DNA of 64,000 bases, taken from positions 322,733 to 386,732 of the forward strand of contig CAJUFX010000001.1 in NCBI GenBank assembly GCA_910586395.1, written 5' to 3'. Below the pieces are notes generated by a model, which was given only the letters and a program-made list of their open reading frames with translations, was not told the origin of the DNA and ran no database searches. Positions 37,701 to 45,062 of this stretch are shown here, piece by piece; the first letter of the stretch is position 1, and the number at the start of each line of letters is the position of its first letter. Source of the DNA: an uncultured Bacteroidales bacterium (GTDB taxonomy: Bacteria; Bacteroidota; Bacteroidia; Bacteroidales; P3). The translations under genes and the position numbers were made by a program.

Positions 37701-38751
37701 CGTTCTGGTTTCCACGAACGGCCAGTTCTCGTGGAAAGACACCGTGGCCGCCTACGACCACAACGACCTGAAAGCCGCCGAAGCCGAAGGCGAAGCCAAA
37801 GCTGAAGGCGAAACCGCGCCCCGCGGCAAGGCCTTCTCGATTGACCTGAGCCAATACGAAGGTACGGTGCAGTTCGCGTTCTACTTCCATAATCCGAACT
37901 TCCTGGATTTCGAAAGCCCTGACTACAATGGCGAAGAGCCGCTGTATCTCGAACTCTTCGACCTGGCGTTCGACTATGACGGAACGCCCTGCTTCCCGGT
38001 TGAGGGACTCAGCGCCTCGAACATTGACATAGCGGGCGCGACCCTGAGCTGGACAGGCGAAGGCGCCGAATACGGCATTGCCTACGGCCCGGCCGACGGC
38101 GAACCGACCGAAACGGTTTACCAAGACGCCACGGATGCGGAACGTCAGACCATCACGCTCGCCGACCTGACGCCCAACACCAAATACAAGGCGACCGTCA
38201 TCAGCTACTGCACCAAAGGCGACCGCGAAAACGGCTCGCCCGCCAGAACGGTTGAATTCACGACCAAACGGCAGACGTTCCACATTACGATCGACATTCT
38301 GCCCAACGCGGAAACCGGCACGGTAACGGGCGACGGCGACTGGTTCGAAAACGACAAAGTGACGCTCAAGGCTACCGCCAATGACGGCTATGCTTTCGTC
38401 GCCTGGCTGAACGGCACCGACACGCTGAGCAAGGAAGCGACCTACCAGTTCACGATGCCGGCCGAAAACCTCGCCTATACGGCTCTGTTCGTAAAGGAAC
38501 TGGCGAACGAAACGCAGCTCAAGGCCGACTTCAACGTCAGCACGAAAGACGGACTGCTGCATATCCGCAACCTCAAAGGCATCGCGGTCAAGGACATCAA
38601 TGTCTATGGCCTGACCGGCAATCTCGTCAACCGCTTCACGCTCAACAGCCGCGAAGACCTGACGTTGCCGATCGACGCCCGACGCGCGTTGCTCTTCGTA
38701 CGCCTCAACACCGAGCTGGGTGTAGCGGTTTATAAAGTTTATCTGCAGTAA
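34720..38751 (+). CDS. Giant secreted surface protein A2 (A-type)
   Basis: A 1343-aa paralogue of A1 with a signal peptide (MKKLFISLFVAIGLTGLARTHAQ). Modules (approximate): N-terminal sandwich domain to about 310 with the signature VQYDYMVNNDNWIYQI; loose Fn3-like regions to 530; a jelly-roll; Fn3 from 740; jelly-roll opened by MPYAESMACG at 861; Fn3 from 1088 (CFPVEGLSAS); one InlB-type repeat at 1184-1260 (TGTVTGDGDWFENDKVTLKATANDGYAFVAWLNG); A-type C-terminal domain from 1265 (FNVSTKDGLLHIRNL to AVYKVYLQ). A glycine-rich loop sits near residue 790 and an EAEGEAKAEGE stretch near 1025. It differs from A1 by having the repeat in place of the last Fn3. T9SS export is inferred. Confidence 0.8.
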   Translation: MKKLFISLFVAIGLTGLARTHAQETAPAMEKLADYVLSTQANSTFTFIDLSSAEEAGEHGIMTMPIGEDLPTGEDLTNRYYGFAMESNGFTINPSDATDGMAIFPAMMVNESGAYVMEKAFTGFVISATGGIFFDTAAIDLNAETPVLPKLKAPAAGTLPDAFDMPVGIAAYLYQYDNETKKATPIVAKKAEGKAPAYLGIGTDEFGTFIIVQYDYMVNNDNWIYQIIFTGSGKVSCNIKQMPSTVTGGSYRLALGAKREDETLLLGSQINNIYSIDKITDPKTESWGVFSTQMKNRAFTMQPKAGTIAVTPDYTSADATITLTALTQKAASAGTLVICYADRQLTSFTHTTTEAYKAGDKIGAATVIYNDTPGADDITVSLDGLAPGKRYYLYALLGTSGMAEGSWKYATTPIITQDFTTPAVTPPTAIKAGTPDGRQIPFEIEGPAAGMTMMVVKSASAQSIAPKGKLTVGQKYNNMEQDWMTGNMVVKNSGTVLAFLDPGTTSFNVDMTPGEMAYIHVYSVLNPDAATPEYSNNIAMAGAYLQADRLPLSYNFSGNDEAGSRTEGMPLLPPGMTTSAVFNPEDEDAQKIRSSAFIIARVNEKFPLLSLYAYDFENGKPVMDTRWVDVIAPAFSGAKKVTASFFTQFYTSGQLPGQYNTHKPTAGDSARIEYSLNDGPWQTAATFTAGNLPALNENGQYPLAADFTCTATDIVRIRYSYRTATPGVFNAVYGFDILEPRDCETPAQLTAVADGMTDRQIQLRWSDNNVTPAGQYLVAYQKYIKPATDNGGGMGGGPLYLTAEGDTEEAEVWNTISVNTAEAVLPNLEPQTTYSIKVQAVCGALDSSFVSSAIRLSTATGMPYAESMACGEFDWDKFSYAFTPNVSVYAGKLDSILEEGDFMVEGGIPATWNANLSQGTQLNDADPQPDAAAVMTAQKTALLATPAIYIRKAEVFFPKTLTFKLNTYSTIFDEKTYSWAAENGVDLDPEFRLYVLVSTNGQFSWKDTVAAYDHNDLKAAEAEGEAKAEGETAPRGKAFSIDLSQYEGTVQFAFYFHNPNFLDFESPDYNGEEPLYLELFDLAFDYDGTPCFPVEGLSASNIDIAGATLSWTGEGAEYGIAYGPADGEPTETVYQDATDAERQTITLADLTPNTKYKATVISYCTKGDRENGSPARTVEFTTKRQTFHITIDILPNAETGTVTGDGDWFENDKVTLKATANDGYAFVAWLNGTDTLSKEATYQFTMPAENLAYTALFVKELANETQLKADFNVSTKDGLLHIRNLKGIAVKDINVYGLTGNLVNRFTLNSREDLTLPIDARRALLFVRLNTELGVAVYKVYLQ

Positions 38752-38790
38752 GACCTGCATCATGAGCGGACGGCCCCGCGCCGCCCCCTC

Positions 38791-38822
38791 GGGCAGACGG
38801 CTCCCGACCGAGCCGTCTGCCC
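38791..38822 (+). promoter_or_regulatory. Strong intercistronic hairpin between A2 and B2
   Basis: GGGCAGACGGCTC (38791-38803) and GAGCCGTCTGCCC (38810-38822) form a perfect 13-bp stem with a 6-nt loop. No T-run follows, so it should not be a full terminator; it could protect or attenuate the mRNA between A2 and B2. The A1-B1 gap has no equivalent. Confidence 0.7.
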
Positions 38823-38848
38823 CAAATAACAAATCAATAATCAACACT

Positions 38849-41800
38849 ATGTCTAAAAAAAATGTAATTGTCGCGGCCTTGTTGCTCCTCTGTGTAAGTT
38901 GGGCGAAAGGCCAGCAGAACACAACGGCGGATACGATTGTTTATCCGGGACAGAACGGCAGCAAAGCCGTTGTCTTAAACAGCCTGCAGGATGGAACCAT
39001 CAGTTTTCTTTCCGAAGACCAACGCTACCTGAGCGGCTCGATAAGCCTTGCTGCGGTGGGTTTCGTCTATGACCTGACCACCGGTGGCCTCCAGATATTC
39101 GACGACCACCAAATGCACGCCTATTTTTCGCCGGATCACTACGTGACGGCCTTGGGTGGCGAAAACCAATCGCCCTACCTCCATCTCGACGGTCAGGACA
39201 TCGACCTGGAGCCGACGACGCCTCCGGGAGAAAACGCCGAATACAACAGCCTGTCCTACTGGGCGGCGCAACCCAACGGCGGACGCATCGTCACGATGGG
39301 CTACGAATACGACCGCAGTTACTACAATGTGGGAGCGGTTCACGACGGCAAGACCGGCAAACTGCTCACATTGCTGCATTCGCACTGGCCGCTGTCCGAC
39401 AACGCCGAAGACAACGCGGGCTACGGTTCCCGCGGCGATTGTATTTCCGGCGACGGCTTGATCGTGGGCGGACACGGCACTTGGCCCGGCTGTTTCAGCA
39501 ACTGGAGTTTGATGTTTTGGGACCTCGCGGATCTGGAATCCACAGGCGAGGTTCACACTTACGGCATCGACGATCCCTCCTACAGCCAGGGTTCGTTTTA
39601 CGGCGCCAACCACGACGGAAGCATTTTGGTCGGCGACAACGAAAACACCGGCAAAGGTGTCATCCTCTATTTCGACCGCGCGAACAAATCGTTCACGTAC
39701 GATTCCATCGATCCCCTGCCCGGTTACGACGGCATTACATTTACTTCCATTTCCGACAGAGGCCTGATTACCGGCTACGTTCAGTCCGGTACGGACGTGG
39801 CGGGACGCATCGGCACCATGTACACGCAGGCCGCCGGCGTGATGACCCTGAAATCGTTCCTGCTCGAATTCTACGACATCGACGCCCCCGAATTGGGTTG
39901 TCCCATCGGCATTTCTCCTGACGGCTCGATTATACACGGCTTCTATTTCGACCACGGCTATACGAAACCTTGGTTCATTCAACTGGGTGACAAACAAATA
40001 CTGCCGCGTGTCCGCAACATCCGCGCCAAAGCGGCTCAATCCGGCTTTTCGGCCCGCCTCGACTGGCAGGCGCCGCTCGCCAGCGCCAACACGCTGACGG
40101 GTTACGAAATCTACCGCAACAACGACGATACGCCGCTCGCCACGGTGGACAAAGACGTCCTGACCTATACCGACAACAGCCTGACGTCCGGCCAATACAC
40201 TTACCGCGTCGTGGCGGTTTACGAAGAGGGACGCGCCGACGCGCGCATGTCCAACCCCGTCCAGATTATCGCCGAGGACGGTTACCTGCCGGTCCAAAAA
40301 ATCGGCAATCACTTGAAATATAATCGCTACGCTTCGATTTACTGGGGCCTGCCTTCTTCCGAAGTCATCGAAAATGCGATGAGTCCGGCCACGCTTGCCG
40401 CCAAGGGCGAAGGCAACGCCAGCATCGCGCCGAACGCCGTCCGGACAGCCCGGCCGGCCGAACAGGCCCGCAACGTCAATCCGCAGGCCAAATATCCCAA
40501 TCCGCAATTCGACTATGTGTACGACGTGAACATGCTGACGTACTCCGGCTACGGCGGCATCAAAATCGGCGACCTATACTACGTATCGAGCTGGCAGGAA
40601 GCCCGCATCCGCGTCATGAACGAAAACAATGAAATCGTTAAGATTCTGGAACCTTCCATGTTGCGTGACGAGGTGCTTTCCATGGTCTATCTGGAAAAAG
40701 ACGGTAAGAAACTGCTCTACTGCGGCTCGAAAGAGAAGGTTTACATTCTCGACTTGGAAACGGACGACATCACGGAAACTTTTGAAGCCGAAGCGCGCCA
40801 CATGACCTACATGCCCGACGTGGAAATCGAAGGCACGAAAGGCGTGTTGCTGGCGGGAGACTGGAACACGGCCGAATACTACACGACCGACGGTCAACGG
40901 CTCGCCTCTTCCGATTTCGACTTCAGCGCGCTGGATGTAGCCGGCTCGGCCTACTACGATGGCAAATTGTACGTCGCCTCCCAGACCGGCCCCAACATGA
41001 ACGAAATTTATACGTTCGACGTCGCTACCGGAAAGCCATCCGGCGAACCCGTGCAAGTGACGGAAGACCCCGCCGTCTATGACCTGCTGAGCCTGAACGG
41101 TGAAGTTACCTCCACCGACGACCTCGCCTATGCGGCCGGCCTGTCGATCGCGACGCTGAGCGACGGAACGATGGCTTTGGGCGCCGTTTTCCAATGCAGC
41201 TACACGCACAGCCGTCTGATGTTCCTCGAATTGGAAGCCGCGCCGGGAAGAAGCGCCTACAAACTGTACCGGAACGGCGAAGTCATAGCCGAGGCGCTGA
41301 ATACGCGCCGCTTCTACGACGAATTGACCGAGCCGGGTACGTACAACTATCAGGTTCAGGCGTTCGGCGACGGCAAACAATCCGAATTGTCTCCCGCCAC
41401 CACGATCACGATACCCGCCTATGACCCCTGCTTGCCGGCCAAAGACCTGAAGGCCCGCGAAACCAACCGCTGGGTCGTATTGGACTGGGACGTTCCGACG
41501 TCCGACTCGGCCGCGGGCCTCGTAGGCTTCAACGTTTACCGCGACGGCGTACGGCTCAAACAACTCCTTGACCTGGAAGCCAACGTGACCTACACCGACT
41601 TCTCGACGCTCGAACTCGGCAAGGAATACACCTACCGCATCGAAACGCTTTACAGCAGCGGTTGCGCGGCCGACACCGAAGTCAAGATTACCTTGAACAA
41701 CGAAGGCGAAGCCATGGCGCCCGCCGCTTTCCACATCGATTACAAGGAGAATCCGACCGCCTCGACCGCCGACGCCCCCATGTTCGACGTAACGGCCTCA

Positions 41801-42883
41801 TGGGAAACGCCCATGTTTGAGGAACCGCTGGCCATCGGCTACGGTACCGGCCAGATGATTACGGGCGCGGGCTTTGAAGAAGTGAACGAATACTATGCCG
41901 GCATCGGTTGGGACACCACCGACCTGAAACTGTACAAAGACCTCTACCTCGTCGGTATGGAATACATGCTGGCCGACAACGTAACCAAATTCGAGGCCTG
42001 CGTCTATCTGAACGACACGCTGGCTTACACCGAAGCGGAAAAACGTACGGTGGCGCGCGAATGGCAGACGAAATACTTCAACAAATCGATTCCGATGGAT
42101 CAGCCGGACGAAGTGGTCGTAGGCTACCACATCGTTTACCCGGCCTCCGCCACGCCCGTCGCCATCGACTTGTCTTACAGCAAACCGTTCTACAGCGACG
42201 CCATTTCGTTCGACGGTGTCGTATGGTACTCCCTGGCCGGCAGCAACCTCAGCGCCTCGTGGTGCATCCGCGGCCTCGTGGTACGCAAACGCGACTTGGA
42301 TGAAGCCACGACGGCCGGTGTAACCGACTACAAAAAGTTGGAGAGCAAAATCATGCGGCTGAGCAACGCCCCGATGCAAGCGACGCTGACGCCCGCCGCG
42401 ACGCCCGTCGTATCGCAGGCCTCGCCTAAAGCGCCGCTGACGCTGCAAGGCTTCAACCTCTACCGCCAGCGCGTTGACATCAGCGGCCAGGAAGAGGTGA
42501 AACTGAACGGCGAAGAACTGCTGAAGACGTTCTCGTTTGCCGAAGCCGAACCGTTGCCGCAAGGCGACTACGACTATACCGTGGAAGCGGTTTACGCCAA
42601 CGGTACCAAATCGGTGACCATCGCGGCCGTATTGGAAAAAGTTAGCACGGAAGGTGAATTGAACGGCCTGTCGCTGACCCTCTTCCCCAACCCGGCCACC
42701 GATGTGGTTTACGTAAACGGTGAATTCGACGATCTGCAGATTCTCGACCTCGGCGGCCGCGTATTGCGCCGTCTGCCGTCCGTATCGCAAATCGAAGTCG
42801 GCAACCTGACGCCCGGCACGTACTTCTTCCGCTTTGCGGACAAAGACGGCCGCAACTCCACCTACAAGGTGGTGATTCGATAA
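38849..42883 (+). CDS. Giant secreted surface protein B2 (B-type) with type A T9SS tail
   Basis: A 1344-aa paralogue of B1. The frame opens at 38762, but that would translate the hairpin; the ATG at 38849 starts the signal peptide MSKKNVIVAALLLLCVSWAKGQ. It follows B1 module by module: propeller-like region (SGDGLIVGGH, HDGSILVGD, DRGLITGY, PDGSIIHGF), Fn3 from 387, YLPVQKIGNHLKYNRY linker at 478, second propeller-like region 554-797, two Fn3 domains, WETPMFEEPLA domain from 977 (containing LYKDLYLVGMEYM and MDQPDEVVVGYH, nearly as in B1), Fn3 from 1195, and type A T9SS domain from 1270 (LTLFPNPATDVVYV...GTYFFRF). Aligned stretches suggest roughly half identity to B1. Function unknown. Confidence 0.83.
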   Translation: MSKKNVIVAALLLLCVSWAKGQQNTTADTIVYPGQNGSKAVVLNSLQDGTISFLSEDQRYLSGSISLAAVGFVYDLTTGGLQIFDDHQMHAYFSPDHYVTALGGENQSPYLHLDGQDIDLEPTTPPGENAEYNSLSYWAAQPNGGRIVTMGYEYDRSYYNVGAVHDGKTGKLLTLLHSHWPLSDNAEDNAGYGSRGDCISGDGLIVGGHGTWPGCFSNWSLMFWDLADLESTGEVHTYGIDDPSYSQGSFYGANHDGSILVGDNENTGKGVILYFDRANKSFTYDSIDPLPGYDGITFTSISDRGLITGYVQSGTDVAGRIGTMYTQAAGVMTLKSFLLEFYDIDAPELGCPIGISPDGSIIHGFYFDHGYTKPWFIQLGDKQILPRVRNIRAKAAQSGFSARLDWQAPLASANTLTGYEIYRNNDDTPLATVDKDVLTYTDNSLTSGQYTYRVVAVYEEGRADARMSNPVQIIAEDGYLPVQKIGNHLKYNRYASIYWGLPSSEVIENAMSPATLAAKGEGNASIAPNAVRTARPAEQARNVNPQAKYPNPQFDYVYDVNMLTYSGYGGIKIGDLYYVSSWQEARIRVMNENNEIVKILEPSMLRDEVLSMVYLEKDGKKLLYCGSKEKVYILDLETDDITETFEAEARHMTYMPDVEIEGTKGVLLAGDWNTAEYYTTDGQRLASSDFDFSALDVAGSAYYDGKLYVASQTGPNMNEIYTFDVATGKPSGEPVQVTEDPAVYDLLSLNGEVTSTDDLAYAAGLSIATLSDGTMALGAVFQCSYTHSRLMFLELEAAPGRSAYKLYRNGEVIAEALNTRRFYDELTEPGTYNYQVQAFGDGKQSELSPATTITIPAYDPCLPAKDLKARETNRWVVLDWDVPTSDSAAGLVGFNVYRDGVRLKQLLDLEANVTYTDFSTLELGKEYTYRIETLYSSGCAADTEVKITLNNEGEAMAPAAFHIDYKENPTASTADAPMFDVTASWETPMFEEPLAIGYGTGQMITGAGFEEVNEYYAGIGWDTTDLKLYKDLYLVGMEYMLADNVTKFEACVYLNDTLAYTEAEKRTVAREWQTKYFNKSIPMDQPDEVVVGYHIVYPASATPVAIDLSYSKPFYSDAISFDGVVWYSLAGSNLSASWCIRGLVVRKRDLDEATTAGVTDYKKLESKIMRLSNAPMQATLTPAATPVVSQASPKAPLTLQGFNLYRQRVDISGQEEVKLNGEELLKTFSFAEAEPLPQGDYDYTVEAVYANGTKSVTIAAVLEKVSTEGELNGLSLTLFPNPATDVVYVNGEFDDLQILDLGGRVLRRLPSVSQIEVGNLTPGTYFFRFADKDGRNSTYKVVIR

Positions 42884-42938
42884 AGTCATCCGCGGCACGT
42901 TTCGCGGCGTTTCTCACGCCGCCGGACGAACCGACTTG

Positions 42939-42972
42939 AAGCGGCGACCCTTTCGGGCCGCCGCTTTTTTTT
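42939..42972 (+). terminator. Terminator after the A2-B2 operon
   Basis: AAGCGGCG (42939-42946) pairs with CGCCGCTT (42959-42966), with inner CCC/GGG pairing and eight T. It isolates the ATPase/DUF4276 unit from the surface-protein operon. Confidence 0.9.
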
Positions 42973-42988
42973 AGTCAAAAAAATAATA

Positions 42989-42996
42989 TACCTTTG
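42989..42996 (+). promoter_or_regulatory. -7 promoter element of the ATPase/DUF4276 unit
   Basis: TACCTTTG lies 25 bp before the ATG at 43022, so the two-gene unit has its own promoter and a very short leader. Confidence 0.6.
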
Positions 42997-43021
42997 TTTT
43001 TAATGAAAATAAGGCATAAAC

Positions 43022-44131
43022 ATGAACAGGAGCAAACTGACGGAAATAGAAATCAGAGGCTTTAAATCCATCGCCTATAACCGACCGCTAAAACTCGACT
43101 TTCGCGACATCAACGTGCTTTTAGGGGCAAACGGTGCCGGTAAAAGCAATCTTTTCGGTTTTTTCAAGATGCTGAGTTTTATGATGAGCGGCAGCCTGCA
43201 ATCTTTCGTCGCACAAAATGGATTCAATAACAGCCTACTGCACTATGGCCCCAAAAATACGCCTTTGCTCGACGGCCGTCTGAATTTCCAAAACAACGAT
43301 TCGTCCGACATCTACCGATTCAGCCTTACCCATGCCCAAGAGAGCCTCATCTTCAACAGCGAGGAAATAGAATGGATCAAATCCGATGCCTCCTCCCAGC
43401 GGTTCAAACCGGAATTGAACTTCAAAGAGTCGGCCCTAACGACCCATAACCATGAGACATGCAGAATTGTACGCAATATGATTTCCGGTTGCAAGACCTA
43501 CCAATTCCACGACACTTCCGCTACGGGAACGCTCCGCTTGGCCTCTACCGTCGATTCGGCTCCTTATTTGCAATCGGAAGGCAACAATCTGGCTTCGTTC
43601 CTTTATTACCTGAAACAGAATTTCAACGACGCCTACCGCCGGATTGTAAGTTATGTGCAAATGGTCATTCCGCAATTTCAGGATTTTTACTTGGAACCGA
43701 CCCCGAAAGGATACATTCTATTGAAATGGATTGACCGGTCCGCCAACGATTATATTCTGACTCCGTCTCAGTTCTCCGATGGATCCCTGCGTTATATCGC
43801 CCTGGCCACGTTGTTGCTCCAACCGGAAAAAACGATGCCCCGCGTTATTTTCATCGATGAACCGGAATTAGGCCTGCACCCCTACGCCATCAACCAACTC
43901 ATTGAAATGATTAAAGACGCCGCGTTGCACGCACAGATTATCATCGCGACCCAATCGCCGGCTTTAGCCGACGGTTTCGACGTGGAAGATGTCGCCGTCA
44001 TAGAGTGGCTTGACCATGAATTATGCACACAAGCACGCCGTCTGCAGGCCTCCGACTTGAACAAATGGCTGGAAGATTACACGCTCAGCGAATTATGGGA
44101 CAAGAATATCATAGGAGGACGCCCCGTATGA
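43022..44131 (+). CDS. AAA/ABC-type ATPase (OLD/RecF-like), partner of DUF4276
   Basis: A 369-aa ATPase of the SMC/RecF-like group. Walker A is at G35-S42 (GANGAGKS) right after INVLL; the ABC-like signature is SQFSDGSLRYIAL; Walker B is RVIFIDEPELGLHP with D279/E280; the switch is IIIATQSPALADGF. There is no transmembrane segment, so it acts in the cytosol. Its stop overlaps the start of the DUF4276 gene (ATGA), so both proteins are made together. Such ATPases paired with TOPRIM-like proteins form anti-phage systems (for example PARIS and OLD-type pairs), which suggests a defence role by analogy. It has its own promoter and lower GC than its neighbours, consistent with an inserted cassette. 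Confidence 0.87.
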   Translation: MNRSKLTEIEIRGFKSIAYNRPLKLDFRDINVLLGANGAGKSNLFGFFKMLSFMMSGSLQSFVAQNGFNNSLLHYGPKNTPLLDGRLNFQNNDSSDIYRFSLTHAQESLIFNSEEIEWIKSDASSQRFKPELNFKESALTTHNHETCRIVRNMISGCKTYQFHDTSATGTLRLASTVDSAPYLQSEGNNLASFLYYLKQNFNDAYRRIVSYVQMVIPQFQDFYLEPTPKGYILLKWIDRSANDYILTPSQFSDGSLRYIALATLLLQPEKTMPRVIFIDEPELGLHPYAINQLIEMIKDAALHAQIIIATQSPALADGFDVEDVAVIEWLDHELCTQARRLQASDLNKWLEDYTLSELWDKNIIGGRPV

Positions 44132-44841
44132 CCACTATTCTCCATATACTCTGCGAAGGTTCGACAGAAGAACTATTTACGAAAAACATTCTGCAACCGC
44201 ATTTGAGTACCTTTGACATCGTGACGAAACCCTCCATTTTGGTCACGAATCGCAAAAAGAACATGCGGGGCGGGGTTATCAGTTATGCGCAAGTCTTGAA
44301 TGACCTCCGGAAAACCTATCAGTTAACGAGCCATAGCAACAGTGAGATTCACTACTTTACAACTATGCTTGATTTCTATGCGTTGCCCAACGATTTTCCA
44401 GCCTACAGCAACGCGATAACCAAAAATGACATCTATCTGCAAGTAGAAACACTGGAAAAAGCGTTCCGGCAGGATGCCAACGATATTCCACACTTTATCC
44501 CTTATATCCAGTTGCATGAATTCGAGGCTTTGGTTTTTTGCGGTTTAGACCATCTGAAAAATGAATATACGACATGTTCCCGCGAAATAGAACAGCTCAA
44601 AGAAGTATTGGCGCATTACCAAAACAATCCTGAAGCCATCGACAACGGCCGAGAGACGGCCCCGAGCAAACGGATTATCACCGCGCTCAAAGGCAAATCC
44701 CAATACAATAAGACCAAAAGCGGGCCTGCTGTCGCCTCGGCTATCGGTCTGCAAGCCTTACGTGAACGATGCCGACATTTTAACCATTGGATAACGGAAT
44801 TGGAACAGCTGAGCCCGCAATCACCATCCGTACGCCGTTAA
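44128..44841 (+). CDS. DUF4276 family protein (TOPRIM-like), partner of the ATPase
   Basis: A 237-aa DUF4276 protein. Its hallmarks are ILCEGSTEELF with E10 and E14, TTMLDFYALPNDFP with D82, YIQLHEFEALVF with H130 and E131, and the end KSGPAVASAIGLQALRERCRHFNHWITELE. The CEG.TE and D.Y patterns recall the acidic metal site of TOPRIM/RloB-type nucleases; nuclease activity is inferred, not shown. The ATG at 44128 overlaps the ATPase stop by 4 bp. Known families that pair an ATPase with a TOPRIM effector act against phages; this pair could do likewise. Confidence 0.9.
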   Translation: MTTILHILCEGSTEELFTKNILQPHLSTFDIVTKPSILVTNRKKNMRGGVISYAQVLNDLRKTYQLTSHSNSEIHYFTTMLDFYALPNDFPAYSNAITKNDIYLQVETLEKAFRQDANDIPHFIPYIQLHEFEALVFCGLDHLKNEYTTCSREIEQLKEVLAHYQNNPEAIDNGRETAPSKRIITALKGKSQYNKTKSGPAVASAIGLQALRERCRHFNHWITELEQLSPQSPSVRR

Positions 44842-44914
44842 CGGATGTGCTTTCCGTAATAAACCGGATTGACGCCCCGTCTAAACGTCCTTGGCTTGGA
44901 TGCCCGGCGATCCG

Positions 44915-44944
44915 TTTGACCGGTAAAAATCGCCGTTACATTTG
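44915..44944 (+). promoter_or_regulatory. Promoter of A3
   Basis: TTTG (44915-44918) and TACATTTG (44937-44944) are 18 bp apart, a good Bacteroidetes promoter. Transcription should start near 44951, leaving a leader of about 110 nt. Confidence 0.72.
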
Positions 44945-44986
44945 TTTTTCCCATATATATTCCGTATCTTGTTTGCTTAAATGAAA

Positions 44987-45035
44987 GAACCGCCTTTATT
45001 TCTCTTAAAGACAAAGTAGCATAAACGGCGGTTTC
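44987..45035 (+). promoter_or_regulatory. Leader hairpin upstream of A3
   Basis: AACCGCC (44988-44994) pairs with GGCGGTT (45027-45033), and adjacent TTTAT pairs with ATAAA (44995-44999 with 45021-45025). It ends about 28 bp before the A3 ATG, much as the A2 leader hairpin does. Confidence 0.5.
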
Positions 45036-45062
45036 GATGGTCTAATTAAAATTTCAAACAAG

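Noticed and set aside
38762..38848. B2 start at 38762
   Set aside because: This would translate the 13-bp intercistronic hairpin; the signal peptide begins at 38849.
37354..40507. Long antisense frames opposite A2 and B2
   Set aside because: Same cause: shadows of the real genes; no ribosome site, signal or motif.
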